From CAYOYH01 sp964408165 (lineage in GTDB: Bacteria; Patescibacteriota; Saccharimonadia; Saccharimonadales; CAYOYH01): 15,992 nt of DNA. This document shows positions 5,670 through 13,006 of this stretch, one piece after another (the first letter of the stretch is position 1; every line of letters begins with the position of its first letter). The translations under genes and the position numbers were made by a program. The stretch is taken from NCBI GenBank assembly GCA_964408165.1, contig CAYOYH010000017.1:1-15992 (forward strand), written 5' to 3'. Below the pieces are notes generated by a model that was not told the origin of the DNA, searched no databases, and saw nothing but the letters and a program-made list of their open reading frames with translations.

Positions 5670-6712
5670 CCCTCTTGCATGAGGTAGTCTTTACCCTCCA
5701 TGCGGAGGTTACCGGCGGTTTTGGCGCTGTTCCAACTACCGGCTACCACTAAGTCGTCGTAGCTAACAATGTCGGCCATGATGAAGCCTTTTTCAAAATC
5801 ACCATGTATGACCCCGGCCGCTTGAGGGGCAGTGAAGCCTGTTTTTATGGTCCAAGCGCGTGATTCTTTTTCGCCGGCGGTTAGGTAGCTCTGCAGGCCG
5901 AGTGTTCTGTAGCTAACAGCGCTGAGCCTTTCTAGCCCCGATTCCTCCAATCCGTACTCACTCGTCAGTTCCTTGGCATCCGAATCGTCTAATTCGCTCA
6001 GCTCGGCTTCGATCTTGGCGCTTACGAAGACAACATTATTTGTCGGGGCTAGGGAAGCGAGTTGTTTTTTCTTTTCAGGATTGTCAATACTGGCTTCGTC
6101 GATATTGAAAACATAAATAAACGGCTTAGCTGTTAGCAAACTTAGATGTTTTAGTAAACCTAAATCAACAGAGGTGTTGATAGCTAGTTTGCCGTTTTCA
6201 AGTTCTGTTTTAAGCTCATGCAAAGTGTCTAGGACGGGCTTCATTGTAGGGTCGCCCTTGGTTTGTTTGGCTAGTTTCGGCATATGACTTTCGATAGTTT
6301 GTAAATCTGCCAAGATAAGTTCAGTATTAATGATTTCGATATCACTTTTGGGGTCTAATTTGTCGTGGACATGCTGGACATCGTCGTCCCTAAATGCGCG
6401 CACCACTTGGGCAATGGCATCTACTTCGCGGATGTGCGCTAAAAACTCATTTCCCATGCCTTCGCCCTTGTGCGCGCCAGCCACAATGCCAGCGATGTCG
6501 ATGAATTTAACGGTAGCGGGGATTATTTTTTTTGATTCAAACATTTCGCCCAAGATCTCTAGGCGTTCATCTGGAACAGGAACAACGCCGGTGTTTGGCT
6601 CAATAGTAGCGAAAGGGTAGTTCGCCGCCAGAACATTGTTTTTGGTTAGGGCATTGAAAAGGGTGGATTTGCCGACATTCGGCAAACCAACGATGCCGAT
6701 GGAAAGACTCAC
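5639..6712 (-). CDS. ychF: Ribosome-binding ATPase/GTPase YchF (Obg family)
   Basis: YchF is a universally conserved P-loop NTPase of the Obg group that binds ribosomes and in many species prefers ATP. The 357-aa protein carries the P-loop GLPNVGKST (9-17), the G3 motif DIAGIV (72-77) followed by GAHKGEGMGNEFL, and NIDE near residue 205, the divergent G4 that explains relaxed base specificity. A helical domain sits between, and the C-terminal TGS domain includes HGDFEKGFIMADIVSYDDLV and ends VEFKFNV. The start is GTG at 6710-6712, overlapping the TGA of a possible 39-aa upstream frame. Its stop lies inside the large palindrome, and a partial copy of its 3' end is at 4864-5049. Confidence 0.97.
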   Translation of the reverse strand: MSLSIGIVGLPNVGKSTLFNALTKNNVLAANYPFATIEPNTGVVPVPDERLEILGEMFESKKIIPATVKFIDIAGIVAGAHKGEGMGNEFLAHIREVDAIAQVVRAFRDDDVQHVHDKLDPKSDIEIINTELILADLQTIESHMPKLAKQTKGDPTMKPVLDTLHELKTELENGKLAINTSVDLGLLKHLSLLTAKPFIYVFNIDEASIDNPEKKKQLASLAPTNNVVFVSAKIEAELSELDDSDAKELTSEYGLEESGLERLSAVSYRTLGLQSYLTAGEKESRAWTIKTGFTAPQAAGVIHGDFEKGFIMADIVSYDDLVVAGSWNSAKTAGNLRMEGKDYLMQEGDVVEFKFNV

Positions 6713-6828
6713 GAAGTTTTCCTTGCGAACCCTGCACCAAAGTCTTGAAATTCCACAATCTGATTGCAGACTGCTTCACTCAGGATTTGGTGCGGGGCAC
6801 GGCCAACAATGATGATAGAAAATGACAT
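6709..6828 (-). CDS. Possible 39-aa upstream ORF coupled to ychF
   Basis: A leftward ATG frame encodes 39 residues (starts MSFSIIIVGRAPHQ, ends FARKTS). Its TGA overlaps the GTG of ychF in GTGA, a classic coupling arrangement. No Shine-Dalgarno is seen ahead of its ATG and I do not recognise the peptide. It could be a leader peptide or the remnant of a longer gene; a chance frame is also possible. Confidence 0.35.
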   Translation of the reverse strand: MSFSIIIVGRAPHQILSEAVCNQIVEFQDFGAGFARKTS

Positions 6829-6838
6829 AGCCACTAGT

Positions 6839-6873
6839 ATCAAGTATTAAGCATCAAGTATCAAGCATTAAAA
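6839..6873. repeat. Heptamer repeat ATCAAGT/ATTAAGC
   Basis: Five consecutive 7-bp units: ATCAAGT, ATTAAGC, ATCAAGT, ATCAAGC, ATTAAAA. The period matches the other heptamer repeats in the window although the unit differs. It lies upstream of the ychF transcription unit. Confidence 0.8.
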
Positions 6874-7200
6874 CAGAGGTGGAATAATAAAAGTGCAAAG
6901 AGAGGGCGAGGGGTGGTATCCGCTGGACAGCGGAGGGAGGAGGGAGAAAATAGGAACTAGGAATTAGGGTTCCAGAGACAGTAGCTACAAAGGACTGCTA
7001 CAAAGGACTGTCCCTTGCAACTTGCCAGCCTGACATCTGTTACTACAAAGGACTGTCCTTTGTAGACTTTGTAGACTCTTTGCGACTGCAAAGATTAGTT
7101 AGTCATCAATAACAGAGTAAAAGTTGCTTAAAAACCACCACGACACTGCCTATAACTCGTGTTTTCCAAATGCAATTGGGGTGCTTCAGGCATCTTTAAA
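6874..7200. repeat. Non-coding repeat region with GGACTGTCC palindromes
   Basis: No gene is supported. It holds a TCCGCT-GGAC-AGCGGA hairpin (6919-6934), a period-7 stretch (GGAACTA, GGAATTA, near 6952-6966) and three ACAAAGGACTG elements. One of these (7044-7064) is TACAAAGGACTG and its mirror, a near-perfect 21-bp palindrome; 6999-7018 is a variant with CCCTT. These match the repeats at 13418-13520 and 14319-14446. Confidence 0.75.
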
Positions 7201-7216
7201 TTTGAAAATATAAATC

Positions 7217-7245
7217 TTGAGGTAATGCAATCATTATGCTAGTGT
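7217..7245 (+). promoter_or_regulatory. Weak promoter candidate for the 7298 gene
   Basis: TTGAGG (7217-7222) and TAGTGT (7240-7245) are 17 nt apart, with TGC directly before the -10 giving an extended -10 look. The match is modest and is listed mainly because the gene downstream has a good Shine-Dalgarno and needs a promoter nearby. Confidence 0.3.
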
Positions 7246-7297
7246 TTAATCAGGCGAATTAATTTTCGTCAAAAAATAAAAATATCAAGGAGAAAAA

Positions 7298-8920
7298 ATG
7301 GCATCACCTCAAACAAGCAATCCTGGTCCTGACGGGAAACTGATTATAGATCACAAACCCGACAATCGGCGAGCGTGGACGGCGGCTAAAGATGTCAAAG
7401 CAGGGAGCGAGAAAGAAATTATACAGGCTGCTCTGGGTGAATATAACGAAAAGAATGGTACAAATTTCGCTTTTAGACAGAAAAATGGGTTTTTACAGAT
7501 TTATGATGGCGAGAAAGCCATCAACCCTAGGCAGCAAGCCGAATTAAATGGGGTTATTGCTGGTATAGATCCAGTCGGCATCAACTCAGGAAACGCGGGA
7601 GGTCATAGCGGTTATGATTCTATGGATCCACACAAAACCGACAAAAGAAGACCTTGGGTAGCAGCAAGAGATGTCAAACCTGGAAGCGAAAAAGCAGTCA
7701 TTCAAGCGGCCCTGGGTAAATATAACGAAGAAAATGGCACCAACTTTGATTTCAGGCAAAAAAATGGCACTTTGCAAATTTATGACGGCAGGAAGGCTAT
7801 CAACCCCAAGCAAGAAAGGGAATTAAATGGAATTATTGCTGGTATAGACCCGAGTAGTGTAGAGGGAAGGGCGGGAGAAAGTACCACGGGAGCAAGTGAT
7901 ACGGAGAGTCTCGTACCACCAGGCAGTACCATTGAATCTGGCAGCAATAGCCCAGGAGGTCCCGACTCGATTGTTAATGACGCAGTCGGTGCAACTGATA
8001 GATTGTATGGCCTGTTACCGCCCGAGGATCAAAGAGAGGTGGATGTTGGTAGGCGAGGAGGGACAGGAAGGACAGAAGAAAACATCACAGGAGTAAGTGG
8101 TACGGGGGGCACCCTTATAGGCATGGCACCCCCTGTAGTAGCAGTAAGCCTTACCGACAACCAAATATTTACACAGAAAGAAGCCAAAGTCGCAAGAGCT
8201 AAGGAAGCCATAAGAGTTAAGCAACAAGCATCAGGTCAACAAGCTGGACCCATCACACCTGGAGGTGTAGCACCCCCTGTAGTAGCAGTAAGCCTTACGG
8301 ACTCAGAATTACGCATACAGGAACAACTCAAAGCCATAAGAGTTGAGCAAGCATCAGATCGACTAGCCACATCCTTCACATCTAGAGGTATAGCAGCTGC
8401 TGCACAAAATGAACTAGCGGAGATACGTGAAGAAGAGAAGAAAGCTGGGGCCGAGGAAAGAATAACTGGCGTACCGTCGGGTGGTGGGGGTACTGCAATA
8501 GCAGCAGGCTTACCTGGACTTACCGACGGACAATTACTCACACAGGAAGAACTCAAAGCCATAAGAGTTGAGCAAGCATCAGATCGACAAGCTGGATCCT
8601 TCACATCTAAAGGTAAAGCTATTGCCGAGGGTAGAGCTAATGCCGAGGAAAGAATAACTGGCGTACCGTCGGGTGGTGGGGGTACTATATTAGCTCCTCC
8701 CGTGACAGGCGGGGGAACCTTTAATAGTGGCGCTCTAAACCGTGGTGAAGAAGTCGGAGCCGTTATAACTGGCGAGATTAAACCTCCTGCTGCTGCAGGC
8801 GGGAACGTAAGAGAATTTATTCCTGACTATGGAACCTCTACGGCAGCGCCACCAGCGGTCGAGAGGAGAAGACCTCCGAGACGAAGAGGTCGCGGTATGA
8901 CTACCAATAGTCTCATGTAG
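7298..8920 (+). CDS. Unknown 540-aa protein with duplicated N-terminal domain
   Basis: Not recognised. AAGGAG 10 nt upstream supports the ATG. Residues 19-92 and 112-185 are two copies of one domain of about 74 aa, sharing SEK..IQAALG.YNE.NGTNF, FRQKNG.LQIYDG.KAINP and ELNG.IAGIDP; the pattern suggests helix, beta hairpin, helix. From about 190 the sequence is Gly/Pro/Ser/Ala-rich, probably disordered, with internal repeats: APPVVAVSLTD (twice), LKAIRVEQASDR (twice) and EERITGVPSGGGGT (twice, encoded by identical 45-bp blocks 8450-8494 and 8642-8686). The end is very basic (ERRRPPRRRGRG). There is no signal peptide or membrane helix. It is probably co-transcribed with the acidic protein 21 nt downstream. 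Role unknown; a scaffold or nucleic-acid-binding role is only a guess from composition. Confidence 0.85.
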   Translation: MASPQTSNPGPDGKLIIDHKPDNRRAWTAAKDVKAGSEKEIIQAALGEYNEKNGTNFAFRQKNGFLQIYDGEKAINPRQQAELNGVIAGIDPVGINSGNAGGHSGYDSMDPHKTDKRRPWVAARDVKPGSEKAVIQAALGKYNEENGTNFDFRQKNGTLQIYDGRKAINPKQERELNGIIAGIDPSSVEGRAGESTTGASDTESLVPPGSTIESGSNSPGGPDSIVNDAVGATDRLYGLLPPEDQREVDVGRRGGTGRTEENITGVSGTGGTLIGMAPPVVAVSLTDNQIFTQKEAKVARAKEAIRVKQQASGQQAGPITPGGVAPPVVAVSLTDSELRIQEQLKAIRVEQASDRLATSFTSRGIAAAAQNELAEIREEEKKAGAEERITGVPSGGGGTAIAAGLPGLTDGQLLTQEELKAIRVEQASDRQAGSFTSKGKAIAEGRANAEERITGVPSGGGGTILAPPVTGGGTFNSGALNRGEEVGAVITGEIKPPAAAGGNVREFIPDYGTSTAAPPAVERRRPPRRRGRGMTTNSLM

Positions 8921-8941
8921 GATGTATGGAGTAAGCATATA

Positions 8942-9319
8942 GTGGCAGACAACATCATTAATTTAGACGACGAGGAAGCCGCGAGTGACTTTCTGAAAAA
9001 AGCGGCTGATGCTTCTAGTCAAATAGCAGAGAAAAGAGTCATAGAACCTCTTTCTACGGAACACGCTTCACGAGAGCAGCCCAAAATTGACGGTCCAAGC
9101 TGGGCAGAGCTCATGCCTACAGTGCCAGGCACGACAGTAAATCCTGCTGCAGACGCAAAACAGAAAAAAGCTGACTCTGCAGAAGCAAGTGCCATACGAA
9201 AACCCGGCTATGACGATATCACTCAGCAGGCAGCTGCTAATCTTCCATCACCTCCAGGTGGAGCTGTTGACGGGAAGGATCAAGTTGTAGGCGGCTCTGT
9301 AGACCCAGGTTACTTTTAG
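8942..9319 (+). CDS. Unknown acidic 125-aa protein
   Basis: Not recognised. It starts with GTG, with GGAG about 10 nt upstream, 21 nt after the preceding stop, so the two genes are probably one transcript. The N-terminus (NIINLDDEEAASDFLKKAADASSQIAEKR) is acidic and helical; the rest is Pro/Ala/Gly-rich and probably disordered. Its first gene partner ends strongly basic, so the two could bind each other, which is inference. After the TAG the same frame stays open for 33 more codons (to about 9409) with similar hydrophilic composition, so the protein may have been shortened by a nonsense change. No signal peptide, cysteine or membrane segment is seen. Confidence 0.65.
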   Translation: MADNIINLDDEEAASDFLKKAADASSQIAEKRVIEPLSTEHASREQPKIDGPSWAELMPTVPGTTVNPAADAKQKKADSAEASAIRKPGYDDITQQAAANLPSPPGGAVDGKDQVVGGSVDPGYF

Positions 9320-9497
9320 AGCGCTACGGATGTAGCTAAAAAATCAAATCCTGGACTACAGAAACCAACCCTAGGGCAGCACGTGCAGGGCGTAAGGCGC
9401 GGGCTATGAGGTACGAGCTTCCTGCCTCTTAATCGCCCCCTTCCTTCTATTTCCAATTCCCCTTTTTCTAGATTCTGACTATCAACTCCTGCATTCT

Positions 9498-9794
9498 ATG
9501 CGTATGAGCAAAGACGGATTCACTAAACTATTTTAATATCCCAAAGAGTTTCGCAAAGATGCAGACAAGAGGTTTGAGGAGGCCAGACAAGAGGGGTCAG
9601 AAATCCGCGCATCTGTTGTTGGGCTAGGCGCACAGCTCAAAGATTACCACCAAGAGTTAGCGATGCTAGCGCATAAAGCAGGTAGAATGGAGAAGTGGGT
9701 TCACCAAATTGCCGAAAAAACCGGCGTTAAGCTGGAACATAAATCTCTGACCTTATTTCTTAATTTTCTATCTTCCCCGACGCCACAGTCGTAG
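9498..9794 (+). pseudogene. Broken coiled-coil-like ORF with internal TAA
   Basis: A single frame runs from ATG 9498 to TAG 9792-9794, interrupted only by TAA at 9534-9536. The second part reads YPKEFRKDADKRFEEARQEG and continues as a charged, helical stretch to about TGVKLEH, then becomes composition typical of spacer. The segment has no usable internal start near its beginning. I read it as a gene inactivated by one nonsense mutation, possibly the third member of the preceding unit. The rest of the interval 9320-9855 has no supported gene. Confidence 0.55.
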
Positions 9795-9817
9795 CCCCGC
9801 CCGAAGCGTCGGGGCTA
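9775..9817. terminator. GC-rich hairpin pair after the ABC transporter
   Basis: Two mutually exclusive stems share sequence: CCCCGACGC (9775-9783) with GCGTCGGGG (9806-9814), and TAGCCCCG (9792-9799) with CGGGGCTA (9810-9817). On the minus strand this lies about 40 nt after the ABC transporter stop, so a terminator role is likely. There is no run of T directly after either stem, so it may be Rho-dependent or only stabilise the 3' end. Confidence 0.5.
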
Positions 9818-9820
9818 ACT

Positions 9821-9840
9821 TCTAGATTCTAGATTCTGAC
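9821..9840. repeat. Heptamer repeat TTCTAGA
   Basis: Nearly three units of a 7-bp repeat (TTCTAGA, TTCTAGA, TTCTGAC, in phase from 9820). The same TTCTAGA-TTCTGAC occurs at 9466-9479, so the broken ORF between is flanked by short direct repeats of 13-14 bp. Confidence 0.7.
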
Positions 9841-9855
9841 CTACGCTATAGATAT

Positions 9856-12078
9856 CTAGTCGCGCAGATTGACAACTATCTCATCATCTTCATTGGGTGC
9901 TGGAGCCGGCTGAGCGGCCTTGTTCATGGCGTCGGGATGGTAGTCTGGCTCAACAATAGTGTGTGGGCTGAGCGCTGACGGTTCTGGTTTTGCGGGCTGC
10001 GCTCCTGCCTCAGTATATTGTCCTGCATTTTCAATTCTTTCGGTGCGTCTAAAAGCGTCATCAATAAGATGTTCGGCTGTATCTTGGTCGGCTCTTTCTT
10101 CCTCAATCTGCCGACTTGCATTAGCATCTTCGAGACCTTCCAGCTGGGCTAGATAGTGATTCAGTCCGCCAAGTTCCTTGACATCTGTCAAAATGCCGTC
10201 ATCTAGAACAAAAACGGTATCCATGAGGGTTAGAAGTGCCTTTCGGTGGGTGACCATAAGCACGGTTTTGCCCTGAACCATCTGAGCCAGAGAATCTTTG
10301 ATGTAGTTTTCACTCTTTGCGTCTAGGGCTGCAGTGGGCTCGTCTAGGCAAATAATAGGGGATTCTTTCACCAATGCGCGCGCTATGGATACACGCTGTC
10401 TTTGGCCGCCACTAAGGTTGGTGCCGCTTTCTCCGACCGGTGTAGCAAGCGCCAGAGGTATCTTAGTTACAAACTCTGACACGTTTGAAACGACAACTGC
10501 ATCGCGTATTTCTTCCTGCGAAAGTTCACGCGTGATGTCGCCGTCGTAGATATTCTCTAGTATAGTTCCGTTAAACAGTTGCGGACTTTGTGCTACCCAG
10601 GCAATTTTCTGACGGAGATCATTTAATGACACAGACTGGGTGTCGATCCCATCTATAAACACACCACCTTCTTCTGGCTCGATGAACAGAGGTATTAGCT
10701 TCAGAATCGTACTTTTACCACCACCACTCGGGCCGATAATCCCGATTTTCTGACCAGCTGGAATTGTCAGATTAAGACCCTGGAACACTGGTTTGCCGTC
10801 GTACGAATAGGAGACATTTCTTAGTTCAATGCCTCCTTTGATGTTGGCGGGCAATAGTTGCCCGGAGCGTAAATCTTCAACTCCTTCATGGTCGGTCATA
10901 ACTTCATAAATTCTATTTACATCTATCTTTTTTTGATTACGGGAAGTGACTTGTTCTATGAGGTTTTCGACCGGTCCAAGCAGGTAGGACATGTAGGTCA
11001 TAAAGATAAGAAGTTCGCCCAAGGTCATGGTTCCTTCTAGAGCTGCAACGCCACCGAAGTACATAACCGCAGCCGTACCCACAACTACAAACAATCCATT
11101 GGTGCCGGTAAGTACATCTCCCCAGAGCAAAAGTTTATTCGTTAACCCGTAACCTTTGTCCCATAAAGCCACAGCTTTTTTTAGCAACTTCTCTTCTAGT
11201 GTGAAAGACTGGACTGTCTCGGTGTTATCGATGGATTCGACTATGAGCGCGGAGATGTCGGAAGATGTTTCAGTTAGCTCCTGAGCGTAACCACCCAAAC
11301 GAGGCCCTATCAACTTCATAGTTATGAATAAAAGAGGAATCAGCACTATAGTTATCAGTGTTAGCTGAACGCTAAATATAAACATAATAACCAGCACCCC
11401 GAAAATCATTATTATAGACTCTATTATCGAAGAGGTCGTCCCCAGTACTAGTGCCGACAAGCTGCTCGTCACGACGTTCTGCCTATAAACATAGTCGCCT
11501 TTCGCTAGGCGTTCTTTGTGATACATCGGGAGATGTAGTATGTGGCGGAAAGATTCCTGCTTCACGCCTCTATTTAGCTTGTAGCCAATCTTCAACAACA
11601 GATAATCTGTGAGAGTACCAAAAAGCGCCCCGAAGACGAAGAGGGTTATTGTCATCATTGATGTCCACAAGATCAGAGTGCTTGTGCCGGTGTAAGGCTC
11701 TAAGAAACCGGGCGCAACCACATTGCCGAAGACTGAGTCAGCCAAGATTTTGGTCGGCCAGGGTTTCAGCAGGGCAATCGAAGCGCCGATAACATTCAGG
11801 ACAACGACAATAGCTACAGCAGGTAATGCACGCTTTTGGTATTTTTTTAGCCAGACAGCAAAGTCAGTTCTAGTGGCGGATTTCTTCTTTGGCTTACCCT
11901 TCATTAACTTGTGGGCTCGTTCGTATGAGTCGGTAGAGTAATTGACTAGCTCTTTAGGCCAGCCAGCTTCAATTAGGCCTTTTTTAATGACACTCATAGG
12001 GATGCCCTGCTCAGCATATTTGCTGATTGTGGCGTTCAATTTCCCCAGTAATTGTGTATTTTGTTCTTCGGTATTCAT
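9856..12078 (-). CDS. ABC exporter, fused membrane and ATPase domains, with extra termini
   Basis: A half-size ABC exporter that should dimerise and pump an unknown substrate outwards with ATP. Domains in the 740 aa: an N-terminal helical module (about 10-60) with the motif EQGIPMSVIKKGLIEAGWP; the six-helix type-1 membrane domain (about 85-385, starting ALPAVAIVVVLNVIGASIALLKPWPTKIL); the ATPase domain (about 410-640) with Walker A GPSGGGKST near 448, Q-loop AQSPQL, signature LSGGQRQR near 554, Walker B IICLDEP near 574 and H-loop THRK near 608. About 100 residues of acidic and Pro/Ala-rich tail follow, ending DDEIVVNLRD; such tails are unusual. All catalytic motifs are intact. It resembles MsbA/lipid- or drug-exporter sequences, but substrate cannot be named. 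ATG is preceded by a weak Shine-Dalgarno. Confidence 0.92.
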   Translation of the reverse strand: MNTEEQNTQLLGKLNATISKYAEQGIPMSVIKKGLIEAGWPKELVNYSTDSYERAHKLMKGKPKKKSATRTDFAVWLKKYQKRALPAVAIVVVLNVIGASIALLKPWPTKILADSVFGNVVAPGFLEPYTGTSTLILWTSMMTITLFVFGALFGTLTDYLLLKIGYKLNRGVKQESFRHILHLPMYHKERLAKGDYVYRQNVVTSSLSALVLGTTSSIIESIIMIFGVLVIMFIFSVQLTLITIVLIPLLFITMKLIGPRLGGYAQELTETSSDISALIVESIDNTETVQSFTLEEKLLKKAVALWDKGYGLTNKLLLWGDVLTGTNGLFVVVGTAAVMYFGGVAALEGTMTLGELLIFMTYMSYLLGPVENLIEQVTSRNQKKIDVNRIYEVMTDHEGVEDLRSGQLLPANIKGGIELRNVSYSYDGKPVFQGLNLTIPAGQKIGIIGPSGGGKSTILKLIPLFIEPEEGGVFIDGIDTQSVSLNDLRQKIAWVAQSPQLFNGTILENIYDGDITRELSQEEIRDAVVVSNVSEFVTKIPLALATPVGESGTNLSGGQRQRVSIARALVKESPIICLDEPTAALDAKSENYIKDSLAQMVQGKTVLMVTHRKALLTLMDTVFVLDDGILTDVKELGGLNHYLAQLEGLEDANASRQIEEERADQDTAEHLIDDAFRRTERIENAGQYTEAGAQPAKPEPSALSPHTIVEPDYHPDAMNKAAQPAPAPNEDDEIVVNLRD

Positions 12079-12170
12079 TTTTCATCAAGCCGAAGCTCGA
12101 GTATCCCACCTTTTCTATATAAGTATAGTAACAGATATGAGATGTGGGTGGGCTGCAAGTTGTTTGTTCC

Positions 12171-12193
12171 GCAACAACTCAACACTTTGTTGC
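12171..12193. other. Hairpin between phd-doc and the ABC gene
   Basis: GCAACAA (12171-12177) pairs perfectly with TTGTTGC (12187-12193) around a 9-nt loop. Both neighbours are transcribed leftwards, so it may end the phd-doc transcript or sit in the ABC gene leader. No T run follows. The remaining bases 12079-12344 hold AGGGT-GGT-ACCCT and other short palindromes but no gene. Confidence 0.3.
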
Positions 12194-12344
12194 AGGGAGG
12201 CACCCCCGGAGACAGGGAGACAGGGGCGCATGAAACTTGCACTTTTCTCAACCTTATTGCTCCCTAGTTCCCTAGGGTGGTACCCTTGGAACCCCTGTAA
12301 TAAATAGCAAATGAAGGCATGACTGGTCTGGTCTTTTTCTGACG

Positions 12345-12728
12345 CTAGATTTGCTGGGCGTGTTTTTTGATCCAGATAGCTAATTTGTCGAGGCTAGGCT
12401 TGGTGCTGGCTGTTTGAAGCGTGAATTTTTCTTTTTGAGATTTGCTGGCAATTAATTTGTATCCATTTCTATGGAGAAAGAGTTCTAGCACTGTAATGGC
12501 GGTTCGTTTGTTGCCGTCAACAAAAACATGATAATTACAGATTGCTTCGAACAAAGCAGCAGCTTTATCAAAGAGGCTAGGATACAGATCATCGCCGCCA
12601 AAAGATGCCTGTGGTTTGTGTGCGACAGCGACTAGCAAGCCGCGTTCACGCACACCCGGACTACCGCCTATTGTTTCTATGATTCGGTCATGTACTTGTA
12701 ATATTTCTTTGCTGGTGACTGGTTTCAT
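12345..12728 (-). CDS. doc: Doc-type Fic-fold toxin
   Basis: Doc toxins are Fic-fold kinases that phosphorylate elongation factor Tu and stop translation. The 127-aa protein has the core HVFVDGNKRTA at 67-77, matching the Doc/Fic signature with His67 as the catalytic base, Lys74 instead of the glycine of AMP-transferring Fic proteins (a Doc-type feature), and Arg75. The segment GGSPGVRERGLLVAVAHKPQ (21-40) is also typical of Doc. The preferred start is ATG at 12726-12728, overlapping the TGA of the antitoxin by 1 nt; a TTG one codon upstream is possible. It appears intact. Confidence 0.93.
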   Translation of the reverse strand: MKPVTSKEILQVHDRIIETIGGSPGVRERGLLVAVAHKPQASFGGDDLYPSLFDKAAALFEAICNYHVFVDGNKRTAITVLELFLHRNGYKLIASKSQKEKFTLQTASTKPSLDKLAIWIKKHAQQI

Positions 12729-12934
12729 CAACGATCCTTTAGTGATTTGAGCAATTCTTCATTCTCGTCTATGTAATTTTCTAGCCACTCCGATAGGTCA
12801 TCAGTCTCGGGTGGTTTAGATATTACAAAAACTGGCTTGGAGCGCTTAACCACAGTGAAGCGTTCGCCTTTTTGGACGCGTTCGGCGATTTTGCCGGCGT
12901 TTTGTCGTAGTTCTTTTAGCCCGATGATAGTCAT
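12728..12934 (-). CDS. phd: Phd/YefM-family antitoxin
   Basis: Phd antitoxins bind operator DNA through an N-terminal domain and neutralise Doc with an intrinsically disordered C-terminal helix. The 68-aa protein starts MTIIGLKELRQNAGKIAERVQKG, then ERFTVVKRSKPVFVISKP, both typical of the family, and ends in an acidic helix (EWLENYIDENEELLKSLKDR) expected to cover the toxin. GGAGAA 6-7 nt ahead supports the ATG at 12934; a longer upstream frame from 13006 would translate the promoter itself and is rejected. It overlaps doc by 1 nt, so the two are translationally coupled. Confidence 0.93.
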   Translation of the reverse strand: MTIIGLKELRQNAGKIAERVQKGERFTVVKRSKPVFVISKPPETDDLSEWLENYIDENEELLKSLKDR

Positions 12935-12952
12935 GATGATTTCTCCTGAAGT

Positions 12953-12990
12953 TACTCTAAGAGTATACCTTAAGTGTACACTTCGTGCAA
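12953..12990 (-). promoter_or_regulatory. phd-doc promoter with palindromic operators
   Basis: On the minus strand TTGCAC (12985-12990) and TATACT (12962-12967) are 17 nt apart. The spacer contains the perfect 12-bp palindrome AAGTGTACACTT (12972-12983), and ACTCTAAGAGT (12953-12963), a second inverted repeat, overlaps the -10. The leader is about 20 nt. Phd proteins autoregulate by binding such palindromes, so these are the probable operators. Confidence 0.85.
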
Positions 12991-13006
12991 TGATTGAGGG
13001 TCGCAA

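Noticed and set aside
5240..5687. Two rightward frames of 84 and 62 codons in the tlyA'-ychF interval
   Set aside because: Both lie on the arms of the large palindrome and the second also overlaps the 3' end of ychF antisense; no ribosome sites.
8236..8604. Leftward 122-codon frame inside the 540-aa gene
   Set aside because: It is the antisense shadow of repetitive coding sequence; Ser/Ala/Cys-rich composition and no start signal.
12728..13006. Longer phd reading frame from 13006
   Set aside because: The extra 24 codons lie on the promoter and operator; the ATG at 12934 has GGAGAA.
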